Shown here piece after piece: positions 17,465 to 25,235 of a DNA stretch of 64,000 nt. Below the pieces are notes generated by a model. It worked only from the letters and a program-made list of their open reading frames with translations. It searched no databases and was not told the origin of the DNA. Numbering within the stretch: position 1 is the first letter of the stretch; every line of letters begins with the position of its first letter. The stretch is from Streptomyces sp. NBC_01217 (GTDB taxonomy: Bacteria > Actinomycetota > Actinomycetes > Streptomycetales > Streptomycetaceae): positions 5,371,501 through 5,435,500 of the forward strand of contig NZ_CP108538.1 in assembly GCF_035994185.1 (NCBI RefSeq), given 5' to 3'. A program made the translations under genes and the position numbers.

Positions 17465-18121
17465 TCAGTTCCCCGCCACGCCCTTGACGGCGACCGCCAC
17501 CGGCACGCTCCCCGCGATGAGCTCCAGGGTCAGGCCCGCCGTCGCCGGGGTGTCCAGCAGCTCCAGCAGCGCCGCCGCCACGTCGTCGCGCGGCACCGGT
17601 CCGCGGCCGGTCGAGGCGGTCAGGAGGACCATCCCCCTGCCCGCGTCGTTCGTCAGCATCCCGGGGCGCAGGATCGTCCAGTCGAGTGCGGTCCTGGAGC
17701 GCACATACGCGTCCGCGGCGCCCTTCGCCCGCAGATAGGCGTCGAAGACCTCGTCGCCCGGGTGGTCGGGGTCGGCGTCCCTTGAGGAGACCACCACGTA
17801 GCGCCGTACGCCTGCCCGTTCCGCCGCGTCCGCGAACAGCACCGCCGCGCCGCGGTCCACCGTCTCCTTGCGCTCCGAGCCGCTGTTCGGGCCCGCACCG
17901 GCCGCGAAGACCGCTGCGTCGGCGCCGCGCAGCACCTCGGCCACCTCCTCCACGGAGGCCGATTCGAGATCCAGGACGACCGGCTCGGCACCCGCCGCTC
18001 TGAGGTCCTCGATCTGTCCCGGATTCCGGATGACGCCTACGGCCTCGTCCCCGCGTGCGGCGAGCAGTCGCTCCAGCCGCAGCGCGATCTGACCATGTCC
18101 ACCTGCGATGACAATGCGCAT
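17465..18121 (-). CDS. atypical SDR / NAD(P)-binding protein
   Basis: 218 aa with an N-terminal dinucleotide-binding motif GGHGQIALRLERLL after the first strand (MRIVIA). YVVVSSRDADPD and ILRPGMLTNDAGRG match atypical short-chain dehydrogenases of the NAD(P)H-binding (YwnB/NmrA-like) group; the usual catalytic YxxxK is replaced by a YLRAKGAADAYVR segment that still has Tyr and Lys. Substrate unknown. ATG 18121. A second member of this broad family is at 24513-25148. Confidence 0.8.
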   Translation of the reverse strand: MRIVIAGGHGQIALRLERLLAARGDEAVGVIRNPGQIEDLRAAGAEPVVLDLESASVEEVAEVLRGADAAVFAAGAGPNSGSERKETVDRGAAVLFADAAERAGVRRYVVVSSRDADPDHPGDEVFDAYLRAKGAADAYVRSRTALDWTILRPGMLTNDAGRGMVLLTASTGRGPVPRDDVAAALLELLDTPATAGLTLELIAGSVPVAVAVKGVAGN

Positions 18122-18155
18122 GGTCTTGACCGTACGCCGCAGCGGGCCGCCGCGC

Positions 18156-19451
18156 TCAGGGCCCGCCGCAGGGACCGGAATCCGGCCGGCTCTGGCGCGG
18201 CAGACCGAGTGCGACGACGGTCTCCGAGTCGCAGAACTCGCGCACCGCGCTCGTCCGCGTCACGACCCGGCCGCGATGCACGACGACCCGGCTGTACGCG
18301 AGCGACAGCACGCCCGAGAGCTGCTCCCCGCGTACGGCGAGCAGCTCGGCGGGGAAGCCGGCCTCGACCCTGACCTCGGGCAGCCCCATCGCTTTCCTGG
18401 CGGCCGAGGAGACCGTCTCGTACGCCTCGTCGGCCCGCATCCCGCTCTGCGAGGCCAGTAGGTAGGCGGCCTCCAGCGGATCCCCGCGCCCCACCGGGTT
18501 CGCGACGTCCCGCAGCGCGCCGCTGCCGGCCGCGACCCGTACGCCTGCCGCGCGCAGCAGCCGTACGGGGGCGGTGCCCCGGCTTTCCACTCCGCAGCAG
18601 CCGCCCTGGGGGAGGCAGATCACGGTCACCCCGGCGGCGGCGAGCTGATCGGCGGCGCGGACCGCGGCCTGTGGGGGAAGCCGGGAGAGGCCGGCGCAGG
18701 GGCCGACGGAGACGCCGGGCCGCAGCCCGCCAGCCATGGCGGCCAGCCTGCCGAGCCGGGCCGGATCGTCACCGTCCGTGTGCAGATCGACGGGGCAGCC
18801 CTGTTCGGCGGCGATCTCCAGCACGGCTTCCGCGTACCCCGCCGGGTCCGGATCGAGGTCGGGGCAGCCGCCGACTGCACCGGCCCCCATCTTCAGCGCG
18901 TCGCGCAGCATGGCCAGGTTGTCGGCGCCCGCGACGCCGGTGAGCAGGCGGGGTACGGCGACGGGGGTCAGTTCGGCGAGTCCGCGCAGCGAACGGCGTG
19001 CCTGTAGTACGGCTTCGAGGGAGGCGAGGCCCTGGACGTCCCCGATGCGCACGTGTGCGCGCAGTGCGGTGGCGCCGTGGCCGAGCTGCATCAGGGCGGC
19101 TTCGGTGGCGCGGCGCCGGATGTCCTGCGGGCGGTGGGACACGGGTCCGGGGCTGTCGGGGCCCGTGCCGTGGGCGGTGAGCGCGGTGTCGCTGTGGGCG
19201 TGGGGTTCGGCGGGGGCGGGGAGCAGCAGATAGCCGCGCAGATCGATCCGCGGGCCGGGTGCGGTCAGGCTGCCCGCGGTGCCGACGGCCTCGATGCGGC
19301 TGCCGCCGAGCCGTACGTCCACGATGCGGCCGTCGGTGAGACGGGCGTCGCAGAGCACCAGGGTGCCGGTCTCGGCGGTGTCGGGACTGCTGGTCGTATC
19401 GGCCGCGTCTGCGGCGTCGTCGTCCGGCTGCCGCGGCTGGCTGTCGGGCAT
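18156..19451 (-). CDS. cytosine-deaminase-like amidohydrolase with degenerate active site
   Basis: 431 aa. Composite-domain N-terminus (LVLCDARLTDGRIVDVRLGGSRIEAVG) and a TIM-barrel with HAH at 84-86 place it in the amidohydrolase superfamily near cytosine deaminases. Several expected catalytic residues look replaced: HTDG at 224-227 where CodA relatives have HxDE; VGPC around 250 where a zinc His is expected; GSG around 311 where the metal-binding Asp (GxD) normally lies. VANPVGRGDPLEAAYLLAS keeps the family's structural motif. ATG 19451 with CAGGAG upstream. It may be a non-catalytic relative or have changed chemistry. Confidence 0.75.
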   Translation of the reverse strand: MPDSQPRQPDDDAADAADTTSSPDTAETGTLVLCDARLTDGRIVDVRLGGSRIEAVGTAGSLTAPGPRIDLRGYLLLPAPAEPHAHSDTALTAHGTGPDSPGPVSHRPQDIRRRATEAALMQLGHGATALRAHVRIGDVQGLASLEAVLQARRSLRGLAELTPVAVPRLLTGVAGADNLAMLRDALKMGAGAVGGCPDLDPDPAGYAEAVLEIAAEQGCPVDLHTDGDDPARLGRLAAMAGGLRPGVSVGPCAGLSRLPPQAAVRAADQLAAAGVTVICLPQGGCCGVESRGTAPVRLLRAAGVRVAAGSGALRDVANPVGRGDPLEAAYLLASQSGMRADEAYETVSSAARKAMGLPEVRVEAGFPAELLAVRGEQLSGVLSLAYSRVVVHRGRVVTRTSAVREFCDSETVVALGLPRQSRPDSGPCGGP

Positions 19452-19753
19452 CGCGCTCCTGGGAATGGGTACAAGATCACGCAGAGTGAGTCGAGCCTAG
19501 GGGCGTGTCCGGTCCGGTTCGAGGAGGAGCGAAATAGTCGTACCGGTGTGGCCCTGGGGGGTATCCGGGGCACGGGTGTACGGCTGGGGCCGAGGCGGCT
19601 CCTGTGAGAGCCGAGGCGCTGTACAAGCGGCTGGTGGACGGGCCGGAAGGCCGCACTCCAAGGGATCGGCAGGGTGTCGATCACGGGCACCGGCCGGGGC
19701 TTCGAAACGGATTTGGGCGATCGGCGACCGACCGTGTAATGTCTTCATCGCTC
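19452..19753. other. 302-bp gap upstream of tRNA-Thr
   Basis: No gene is visible. The only signal I see is a candidate promoter for the tRNA pair at its right end. The left end should carry the promoter for the divergent amidohydrolase gene, but I could not pick one. Confidence 0.5.
19713..19740 (+). promoter_or_regulatory. candidate tRNA-Thr/tRNA-Met promoter
   Basis: TTGGGC (19713-19718), 16 nt, TGTAAT (19735-19740), 13 bases before tRNA-Thr. Confidence 0.4.
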
Positions 19754-19826
19754 GCCCCAATAGCTCAGTCGGTAGAGCGTCTCCATGGTAAGGAGAAGGT
19801 CTGCGGTTCGATTCCGCATTGGGGCT
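19754..19826 (+). tRNA. tRNA-Thr (GGT)
   Basis: 73 nt cloverleaf. Acceptor GCCCCAA / TTGGGGC, anticodon stem TCTCC / GGAGA with loop ATGGTAA giving GGT, T arm GCGGTTCGATTCCGC. CCA not encoded. Followed by tRNA-Met 45 bases downstream. Confidence 0.95.
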
Positions 19827-19871
19827 CTGGTGATCGGGAGACCCCGCTTCGGCGGGGAAACTTGTCATCAA

Positions 19872-19944
19872 AGCGGTGTAGCTCAGTCGGTAGAGCAAGC
19901 GGCTCATAATCGCTGTGTCACCGGTTCAAGTCCGGTCACCGCTA
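19872..19944 (+). tRNA. tRNA-Met (CAT)
   Basis: 73 nt. Acceptor AGCGGTG / CACCGCT, anticodon loop CTCATAA (CAT), T arm CCGGTTCAAGTCCGG. The A-T first pair and absence of initiator features point to an elongator tRNA; a lysidine-modified tRNA-Ile2 also has a CAT anticodon and cannot be ruled out by eye. Confidence 0.9.
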
Positions 19945-19950
19945 CTTACG

Positions 19951-19994
19951 GTAGCCGATTGTGGGGTCGGTCCTTCGATCGGCTACTCTTTTTT
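19951..19994 (+). terminator. tRNA terminator with T-run
   Basis: GTAGCCGAT (19951-19959) pairs with ATCGGCTAC (19978-19986) and is followed by TCTTTTTT: a classical intrinsic terminator, or attenuator, between the tRNA pair and rpmG. Confidence 0.8.
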
Positions 19995-20033
19995 GCGTTC
20001 ATCCGTCCATCCGTCCGTCCAAGGAGCACTCAC

Positions 20034-20198
20034 GTGGCTGCCACCGACGTCCGCCCGAAGATCACGCTGGCCTGCGTGGAGTGCAAGGAGCGGAACTACA
20101 TCACCAAGAAGAACCGGCGTAACAACCCGGACCGTCTTGAGATGAAGAAGCACTGCCCGCGCTGCAACTCGCACACTGCGCACCGCGAAACCCGCTGA
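20034..20198 (+). CDS. rpmG: 50S ribosomal protein L33
   Basis: 54 aa. [43 protein letters not shown] is L33 with both cysteine pairs (CVEC, CPRC), so it is the zinc-binding form. GTG 20034 with CAAGGAG 9 bases upstream. Directly followed, after a terminator-like hairpin, by two MaoC-fold genes, an order also known upstream of secE/nusG in mycobacteria. Confidence 0.96.
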
Positions 20199-20209
20199 AA
20201 CAGGCTCGT

Positions 20210-20244
20210 ACACGAGGCCGTCCCCACTGGGGGCGGCCTCGTGT
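20210..20244 (+). terminator. hairpin after rpmG
   Basis: ACACGAGGCCG (20210-20220) pairs perfectly with CGGCCTCGTGT (20234-20244), 11 bp with a 13-nt loop that can itself pair (CCCC/GGGG). GTCGTTGT follows. Confidence 0.75.
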
Positions 20245-20301
20245 CGTTGTATGGGGGCTGTCCTTCGGCCTTTTCATCTTTCATCAGGAGGTAGCGAGCT
20301 C

Positions 20302-20754
20302 ATGGCGCTCGACCAGTCCTTCGTGGGGCGGATCTATCCGCCCACCCCGCCGTACGAGGTCGGCCGGGAGAAGATCCGCGAGTTCGCCGAGGCGGTGGGC
20401 GACACCAATCCGGTGTACGTCGACCCCGAGGCAGCCAAGGCGCTCGGCCACAGTGATGTGATCGCGCCGCCGACGTTCGTCTTCTCGATCACCTTCAAGG
20501 CGGCGGGGCAGGTGGTGCAGGACCCGCAGCTGGGCCTGGACTACAGCCGAGTGGTGCACGGTGACCAGAAGTTCGCCTATGTGCGCCCCGTGCGGGCGGG
20601 GGACCGGCTGACGGTCACCTCCACGATCGAGGGCATCAAGTCGCTGGCGGGCAACGACGTCCTGGACATCCGTGGCGAGGTTCACGACGAGTCCGGTGAG
20701 CACGTCGTGACCGCGTGGACGAAGCTGGTGGCGCGCGCCGCCGAGGAGGCGTGA
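20302..20754 (+). CDS. MaoC-fold (3R)-hydroxyacyl dehydratase, non-catalytic HadA-like subunit
   Basis: 150 aa single hot-dog domain. FAEAVGDTNPVYVDPEAAKALGHSDVIAPPTFVF corresponds to the hydratase-2 motif region, but the catalytic Asp-His pair is not kept (NPVYVD where the active partner has NPIHWN). That is the pattern of the HadA/HadC type subunits that pair with HadB. ATG 20302, AGGAGGT 9 bases upstream. Stop and next start share one base (TGATG). Likely acts in fatty-acid or related acyl elongation; substrate unknown. Confidence 0.85.
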   Translation: MALDQSFVGRIYPPTPPYEVGREKIREFAEAVGDTNPVYVDPEAAKALGHSDVIAPPTFVFSITFKAAGQVVQDPQLGLDYSRVVHGDQKFAYVRPVRAGDRLTVTSTIEGIKSLAGNDVLDIRGEVHDESGEHVVTAWTKLVARAAEEA

Positions 20755-21182
20755 TGACGGCGAAGGTCTCTTACGAGTCGGTCGAGGTCGGTACGGAGCT
20801 GCCGGCGCAGTCCTTCCCGGTCACCCGGGCGACGCTGGTGCAGTACGCGGGCGCTTCCGGTGACTTCAACCCGATCCACTGGAACGAGAGGTTCGCCCGC
20901 GAGGTCGGCCTGCCGGATGTGATCGCGCACGGCATGTTCACCATGGCCGAGGCGATCCGGGTGGTCACGGACTGGGCCGGTGACCCGGGCGCGGTCGTCG
21001 AGTACGGGGTGCGGTTCACCAAGCCGGTCGTCGTGCCGAACGACGACAAGGGCGCCCTGATCGAGGTCAGCGCCAAGGTGGCCGCCCTGTTGGACGACAG
21101 GCAGGTGCGGGTGGACCTGACGGCCATGAGCGAGGGCAAGAAGGTGCTGGGCATGTCCCGTGCCGTGGTGCGGCTCGGCTGA
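20754..21182 (+). CDS. MaoC-fold (3R)-hydroxyacyl dehydratase, catalytic HadB-like subunit
   Basis: 142 aa hot-dog domain with an intact hydratase-2 motif: YAGASGDFNPIHWNERFAREVGLPDVIAHGM, containing the catalytic Asp and His. Translationally coupled to the preceding non-catalytic subunit, so a heterodimer is expected. In mycobacteria the equivalent pair is the HadAB dehydratase; Streptomyces makes no mycolic acids, so the physiological chain is not clear. Confidence 0.88.
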   Translation: MTAKVSYESVEVGTELPAQSFPVTRATLVQYAGASGDFNPIHWNERFAREVGLPDVIAHGMFTMAEAIRVVTDWAGDPGAVVEYGVRFTKPVVVPNDDKGALIEVSAKVAALLDDRQVRVDLTAMSEGKKVLGMSRAVVRLG

Positions 21183-21196
21183 GGCCGCCCGACGCG

Positions 21197-21233
21197 GGGG
21201 AGGGGCACTGTCCTGTGGGCGGTGCCCCTCCCT
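21197..21233 (+). terminator. terminator after the MaoC pair
   Basis: GGGGAGGGGCA and TGCCCCTCCC pair as an 11-12 bp stem 15 bases past the stop codon. Confidence 0.7.
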
Positions 21234-21267
21234 CATGTCGTGCCGGCGGCCCACCTCTTGACCAATT

Positions 21268-21299
21268 GACCAAGTTAGTGATTGAGTACTAACTTGGTC
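21268..21299. promoter_or_regulatory. TetR operator 1 (autoregulatory)
   Basis: Perfect 12-bp inverted repeat GACCAAGTTAGT - 8 nt - ACTAACTTGGTC that ends two bases before the regulator's ATG. The core TTAGT-N8-ACTAA recurs upstream of the next gene, so the adjacent TetR protein probably binds both. Confidence 0.8.
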
Positions 21300-21301
21300 G
21301 C

Positions 21302-21859
21302 ATGGTAAGGATGAGTGCAGAAGAGCGGCGCGAGAGCGTCGTCCGTGCGGCGATCACCGAGTTCGCCCGCGGTGGTTACGCGGCCACCTCCACCGAGGCG
21401 ATCGCCAGGCGTGTGGGTGTCTCGCAGCCGTACCTCTTCCGTCTCTTCCCCAGCAAGCAGGCCATGTTCCTCGCCGCCACCGAGCGCTGCCTCGTGGACA
21501 CCCGGAGGGTCTTCTCTGAGGCGGCGAAAGGCCTTGAAGGGGAAGAGGCGCTGCATGCCATGGCTACGGCCTACCAGCGCCTGATCGTCGACGACCCGGA
21601 CAAGCTGCTGATGCAGATGCAGATGTACGCGGCCGTCGCGGCGGCCGAGGCCTCGGGGGACCACGAGTTCGGTGAGTCGGCCCGCGCCGGCTGGCTGCAG
21701 ATGTGGGACGAGATCCATCTCGCGCTCGGCGCCGATGTCGACGAGACGACGACGTTCCTCGCGTACGGCATGCTCATCAACACCCTGGCCTCGCTCGGCT
21801 TCCCGGCCGGTCACCGGGTCTGGTCGGGGTTCTACGACTCGGCCAGGCCGATCGCCTGA
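21302..21859 (+). CDS. TetR-family repressor
   Basis: 185 aa. N-terminal helix-turn-helix AITEFARGGYAATSTEAIARRVGVSQPYLFRLFPSKQAMFLAA, then a helical ligand-binding domain typical of efflux regulators. ATG 21302 (MVRM) is used, though ATG 21311 is also possible. It overlaps its own operator and precedes an MFS pump whose promoter region holds a second copy of the operator core, so it likely represses itself and the pump. Confidence 0.92.
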   Translation: MVRMSAEERRESVVRAAITEFARGGYAATSTEAIARRVGVSQPYLFRLFPSKQAMFLAATERCLVDTRRVFSEAAKGLEGEEALHAMATAYQRLIVDDPDKLLMQMQMYAAVAAAEASGDHEFGESARAGWLQMWDEIHLALGADVDETTTFLAYGMLINTLASLGFPAGHRVWSGFYDSARPIA

Positions 21860-21901
21860 ACGGTGCGACCCGGGTTCCGCCCGGTTTTCTGCCCGGCAAA
21901 G

Positions 21902-21919
21902 TTAGTAATTGATAACTAA
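21902..21919. promoter_or_regulatory. TetR operator 2 (MFS gene)
   Basis: TTAGT - AATTGATA - ACTAA, 16 bases before the MFS start, matches operator 1 in both half-sites and in spacing of 8, and in spacer sequence (ATTGA shared). Confidence 0.75.
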
Positions 21920-21934
21920 TCCTCAGGGGGAGCA

Positions 21935-23374
21935 GTGGACCAGCACACGCCAGGCCGCTCAGGAGCGGTCTGGGCACTCGTCATCACCAGCGTCGCCGGA
22001 TTCATGGCGGCCCTCGACAACCTCGTCGTCACCACCGCCCTGCCGTCCATCCGCGAGAGCCTCGGCGGCGAACTGGCCGAGCTCGAATGGACGGTGAACG
22101 CCTACACCCTCACCTTCGCCGTCCTGCTGATGCTCGGGGCGGCCCTCGGCGACCGGTTCGGTCGGCGCCGGCTCTTCCTCGTCGGGCTCACCGTCTTCAC
22201 CGGCGCCTCGGCCGCGGCCGCCCTCTCGCCCGGGATCAACGAACTGATCGCCTTCCGGGCCGTTCAGGGCGTGGGCGCGGCGATCATGATGCCGCTGACG
22301 CTCACGCTCCTCACGGCCGCCGTGCCGGCCGCCCGCCGCGGCGCCGCGCTCGGCATCTTCAGCGCCGTCACCGGACTGGCCGTGGCCAGCGGACCGCTGA
22401 TCGGCGGCAGCCTCACCGAGTACCTGTCCTGGCAGTGGATCTTCTGGCTGAACGTCCCGATCGGTCTGGCCCTGCTCCCGCTGGCGCGGCTGCGCCTGAC
22501 GGAGTCGTACGCGCCGGACTCGCGGCTCGACATCCCCGGCACGCTCCTGGTCAGCGCCGGGCTCTTCGGCATCGTCTACGGCCTGGTCAACGCCAACTCC
22601 GACGGCTGGACCAGCCCCACCGTCCTCACGGCCCTGTTCGCGGGTGCCGCGCTCATCGGCTGGTTCATCCACCACGGCTTCCACGCCAAGAACCCGATGC
22701 TGCCCATGCGGCTCTTCCGCAACCGCGCGTTCTTCGGGATCAACATGGCCAGCCTGCTCATGTTCCTCGGGATGTTCGGGTCGATCTTCCTGCTCAGCCA
22801 GTACTTCCAGGGCGTGCTGGACTACTCGCCCACCGAGGCCGGGCTGCGGATGCTGCCCTGGACCGGAATGCCGATGCTGGTCGCCCCCATCGCGGGAACG
22901 CTCTCCGACCGGTTCGGCGGCCGCCCGGTGGTCGTGGCCGGGCTCGCCCTCCAGGCGCTCGGCCTCGCCTTCTTCGCGATGGTCATCGGGCCCGACGCCT
23001 CCTACGCGGCACAGCTGCCCGGCCTGATCGTCGGCGGCGTCGGCATGGCCCTGTACTTCGCACCCGCCGCCAGCCTGGTGATGTCCAGCGTCCGCCCTGC
23101 GGAGCAGGGCATCGCCTCCGGCGCCAACAACGCCCTGCGCGAGGTCGGCGGAGCCCTCGGGGTCGCCATCCTCGCCACGGTCTTCTCCTCGCAGGGCGGT
23201 TACGGCTCCGCGCAGTCCTTCACCGACGGAACCGTTCCGGCGGTGTGGATAGGCGCCGGGGCGGTGGCGCTGGCCGCCCTCGTCGCCCTGCTCATCCCGG
23301 GCCGCCGCAAGGCCTCGGCCCCGGACGCCCCGGAGCCCGAGGCGGCCGGGGAGCGCGTCCCCGTCGCCGCCTGA
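21935..23374 (+). CDS. MFS drug-efflux transporter, DHA2 (14-TM) type
   Basis: 479 aa with ~14 helices. Motif A-like DRFGRRRLF after TM2, motif C-like GPLIGGSLTEYLSWQWIFWLNVPIG, and LDNLVVTTALPSIRESL in TM1 (motif D1) place it with EmrB/QacA-type proton-driven drug exporters. GTG 21935 with AGGGGG upstream. Preceded by a TetR gene and matching operator; the inducing drug is not evident. Confidence 0.9.
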   Translation: MDQHTPGRSGAVWALVITSVAGFMAALDNLVVTTALPSIRESLGGELAELEWTVNAYTLTFAVLLMLGAALGDRFGRRRLFLVGLTVFTGASAAAALSPGINELIAFRAVQGVGAAIMMPLTLTLLTAAVPAARRGAALGIFSAVTGLAVASGPLIGGSLTEYLSWQWIFWLNVPIGLALLPLARLRLTESYAPDSRLDIPGTLLVSAGLFGIVYGLVNANSDGWTSPTVLTALFAGAALIGWFIHHGFHAKNPMLPMRLFRNRAFFGINMASLLMFLGMFGSIFLLSQYFQGVLDYSPTEAGLRMLPWTGMPMLVAPIAGTLSDRFGGRPVVVAGLALQALGLAFFAMVIGPDASYAAQLPGLIVGGVGMALYFAPAASLVMSSVRPAEQGIASGANNALREVGGALGVAILATVFSSQGGYGSAQSFTDGTVPAVWIGAGAVALAALVALLIPGRRKASAPDAPEPEAAGERVPVAA

Positions 23375-23390
23375 GCCACGGCTTCGCCCG

Positions 23391-23433
23391 TACGGTCCGC
23401 GGCCCCGCCCGAGCGGTGGGGCCGCGGACCGTA
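23391..23433. terminator. terminator between MFS gene and murB
   Basis: Perfect 16-bp inverted repeat (23391-23406, 23418-23433; TACGGTCCGCGGCCCC) with an 11-nt loop, 17 bases past the MFS stop. It ends 11 bases before the murB start, so it may also affect murB expression. Confidence 0.75.
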
Positions 23434-23444
23434 CTCTTGTCCCC

Positions 23445-24500
23445 GTGCAGGAACTCCACGACGCCTCCCTCGCCCCCCTGACCACCTTCCGGCTGGGCGG
23501 CCCCGCCGCCCGCCTCCTCACGGCGACGACCGACGCCGAGGTGATCGAAGCCGTGCGCGAGGCCGACGAGAGCGGCACTCCGCTCCTCGTCATCGGCGGC
23601 GGCAGCAATCTGGTCATCGGCGACAAGGGCTTCGACGGCACCGCCCTGCGCATCGCGACCAAGGGCTTCGCCCTGGACGGCACGGCGCTGGAACTCGCCG
23701 CCGGAGAGGTCTGGACGGACGCCGTCGCCCGCACCGTCGAAGCCGGTCTCGCCGGCATCGAGTGCCTGGCCGGAATCCCGGGCTCCGCGGGCGCGACGCC
23801 CATCCAGAACGTCGGCGCGTACGGCCAGGAGGTGTCCTCCACCATCACGGAGGTGCTCGCCTACGACCGGTGCACCCGCGAAACGGTCACCATCCCGAAC
23901 GCCGAGTGCGCGTTCTCGTACCGGCACAGTCGCTTCAAGGCCGAACCCGACCGCTTCGTGGTGCTGCGTGTCCGCTTCGAGCTGGAAGATGCGGGCGGCC
24001 TCTCCGCACCCCTGAAGTACCCCGAAACGGCCCGCGCCATGGGCGTCGAGCAGGGCGAGCGCGTGCCCGTCGCGGCCGCCCGTGAAACGGTGCTCAGGCT
24101 CCGCGCCGGCAAGGGCATGGTGCTGGACCCGGAGGACCACGACTCCTGGTCGGCCGGCTCCTTCTTCACCAACCCGATCCTGGAAGCGGCGGAGTACGAG
24201 GCGTTCCTCGCCCGCACCAGGGACCGGCTCGGTCCCGAGGTGACGCCCCCCGCCTTCCCCGCGGACGGGGGACGCATCAAGACCTCCGCGGCCTGGCTCA
24301 TCGACAGGGCCGGTTTCACCAAGGGATACGGCACCGGCCCGGCCCGTATCTCCACCAAGCACACCCTCGCGCTCACCAACCGCGGCGGTGCGACCACCGA
24401 GGATCTCCTCGCGCTCGCCCGTGAGGTCGTCGTCGGGGTCCACGAGGCCTTCGGCGTCACGCTCGTCAACGAACCCGTGACGGTCGGCGTGAGCCTGTAG
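23445..24500 (+). CDS. murB: UDP-N-acetylenolpyruvoylglucosamine reductase
   Basis: 351-aa FAD enzyme for the second committed step of peptidoglycan precursor synthesis. Motifs: TFRLGGPAARL, LLVIGGGSNLVIGDKG (FAD binding), GIPGSAGATPIQNVGAYGQEV, SYRHSRFK (catalytic Tyr/Arg region), DSWSAGSFFTNPIL (catalytic Ser) and AAWLIDRAGFTKGYG. GTG 23445; no clear Shine-Dalgarno, so the start may lie only a few bases from the transcript end. Confidence 0.96.
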   Translation: MQELHDASLAPLTTFRLGGPAARLLTATTDAEVIEAVREADESGTPLLVIGGGSNLVIGDKGFDGTALRIATKGFALDGTALELAAGEVWTDAVARTVEAGLAGIECLAGIPGSAGATPIQNVGAYGQEVSSTITEVLAYDRCTRETVTIPNAECAFSYRHSRFKAEPDRFVVLRVRFELEDAGGLSAPLKYPETARAMGVEQGERVPVAAARETVLRLRAGKGMVLDPEDHDSWSAGSFFTNPILEAAEYEAFLARTRDRLGPEVTPPAFPADGGRIKTSAAWLIDRAGFTKGYGTGPARISTKHTLALTNRGGATTEDLLALAREVVVGVHEAFGVTLVNEPVTVGVSL

Positions 24501-24512
24501 CGGGCGCGCGGC

Positions 24513-25148
24513 TCAGTACGCCACGCCCACGCCCTGCTTCACCGCCGCCGGATCGTCGATCAGCGCCAGCATCGCGTGCGCCACATCGGCCCGCGAGATG
24601 GACCGGCCGCTGCGCGGATTGCTGCCGTACACCGTCCGGTACGTCCCCGTCAGCGGCCCGTTCGTGAGCTTCGGCGGCCGCACCGACGTCCAGTCCGTCG
24701 TGCTGCGGGCCAGCGCGGCCTCCATCAGCGCCAGGTCCGCGTAGACCTCCTTGAGGACCGCACCGATCGCCTTCAGCATCATCCGGTCCAGCAGCGGATC
24801 GTCCGCGGGCTGCGGGGCGACGGGCGCCGCGCTGACCACCAGCAGCCGCCGTGTCCCCTCGGCCTCCATCGCCCGCAGCACCGACTGCGTGAGCCGCTCG
24901 GCGATCCCGTCGGCCTTCCGGCCGCGCGAGCCGAGCCCGGAGAGCACCGCGTCCCGGCCCGCGACCGCATCGCGCAGCGCCTCCGGGTCGTCGATGCGCG
25001 CCGCCGCATGGACCTGTACGTCGGAGAGCGGGATGGGCAGCCGCGCCGGATCGCGGACCACTGCCGTCACCTCATGACCCGCCGCCACCGCCTGGCGGAC
25101 GATCTCCTGGCCGATGCCGCCCGTCGCGCCGAACACCGTGATCCTCAT
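24513..25148 (-). CDS. NAD(P)-binding (NmrA-like) oxidoreductase
   Basis: 211 aa. GATGGIGQEIVRQAVAAGHEVTAVVRDP is a Rossmann NAD(P) motif; LLVVSAAPVAP and DWTSVRPPKLTNGPLTG are typical of atypical SDRs. ATG 25148 with GGGAGGG upstream. Diverges from a TetR gene across an 87-bp gap holding an operator-like repeat, so it is probably the regulated target. Confidence 0.85.
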   Translation of the reverse strand: MRITVFGATGGIGQEIVRQAVAAGHEVTAVVRDPARLPIPLSDVQVHAAARIDDPEALRDAVAGRDAVLSGLGSRGRKADGIAERLTQSVLRAMEAEGTRRLLVVSAAPVAPQPADDPLLDRMMLKAIGAVLKEVYADLALMEAALARSTTDWTSVRPPKLTNGPLTGTYRTVYGSNPRSGRSISRADVAHAMLALIDDPAAVKQGVGVAY

Positions 25149-25166
25149 TGCGCACCCTCCCGGGGT

Positions 25167-25205
25167 GGGTAAGTATTCACTCACCCCTAGAGTGAGCGGA
25201 TACCC
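25167..25205. promoter_or_regulatory. probable TetR operator in divergent promoter
   Basis: GGGTA-N6-CACTC (25167-25182) is mirrored by GAGTG-N6-TACCC (25190-25205), seven bases apart. The imperfect dyad is centred in the gap between the SDR gene and the TetR gene. Confidence 0.65.
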
Positions 25206-25235
25206 AACCCCTCGTCAAGCCTCATCGGAGCCCAC

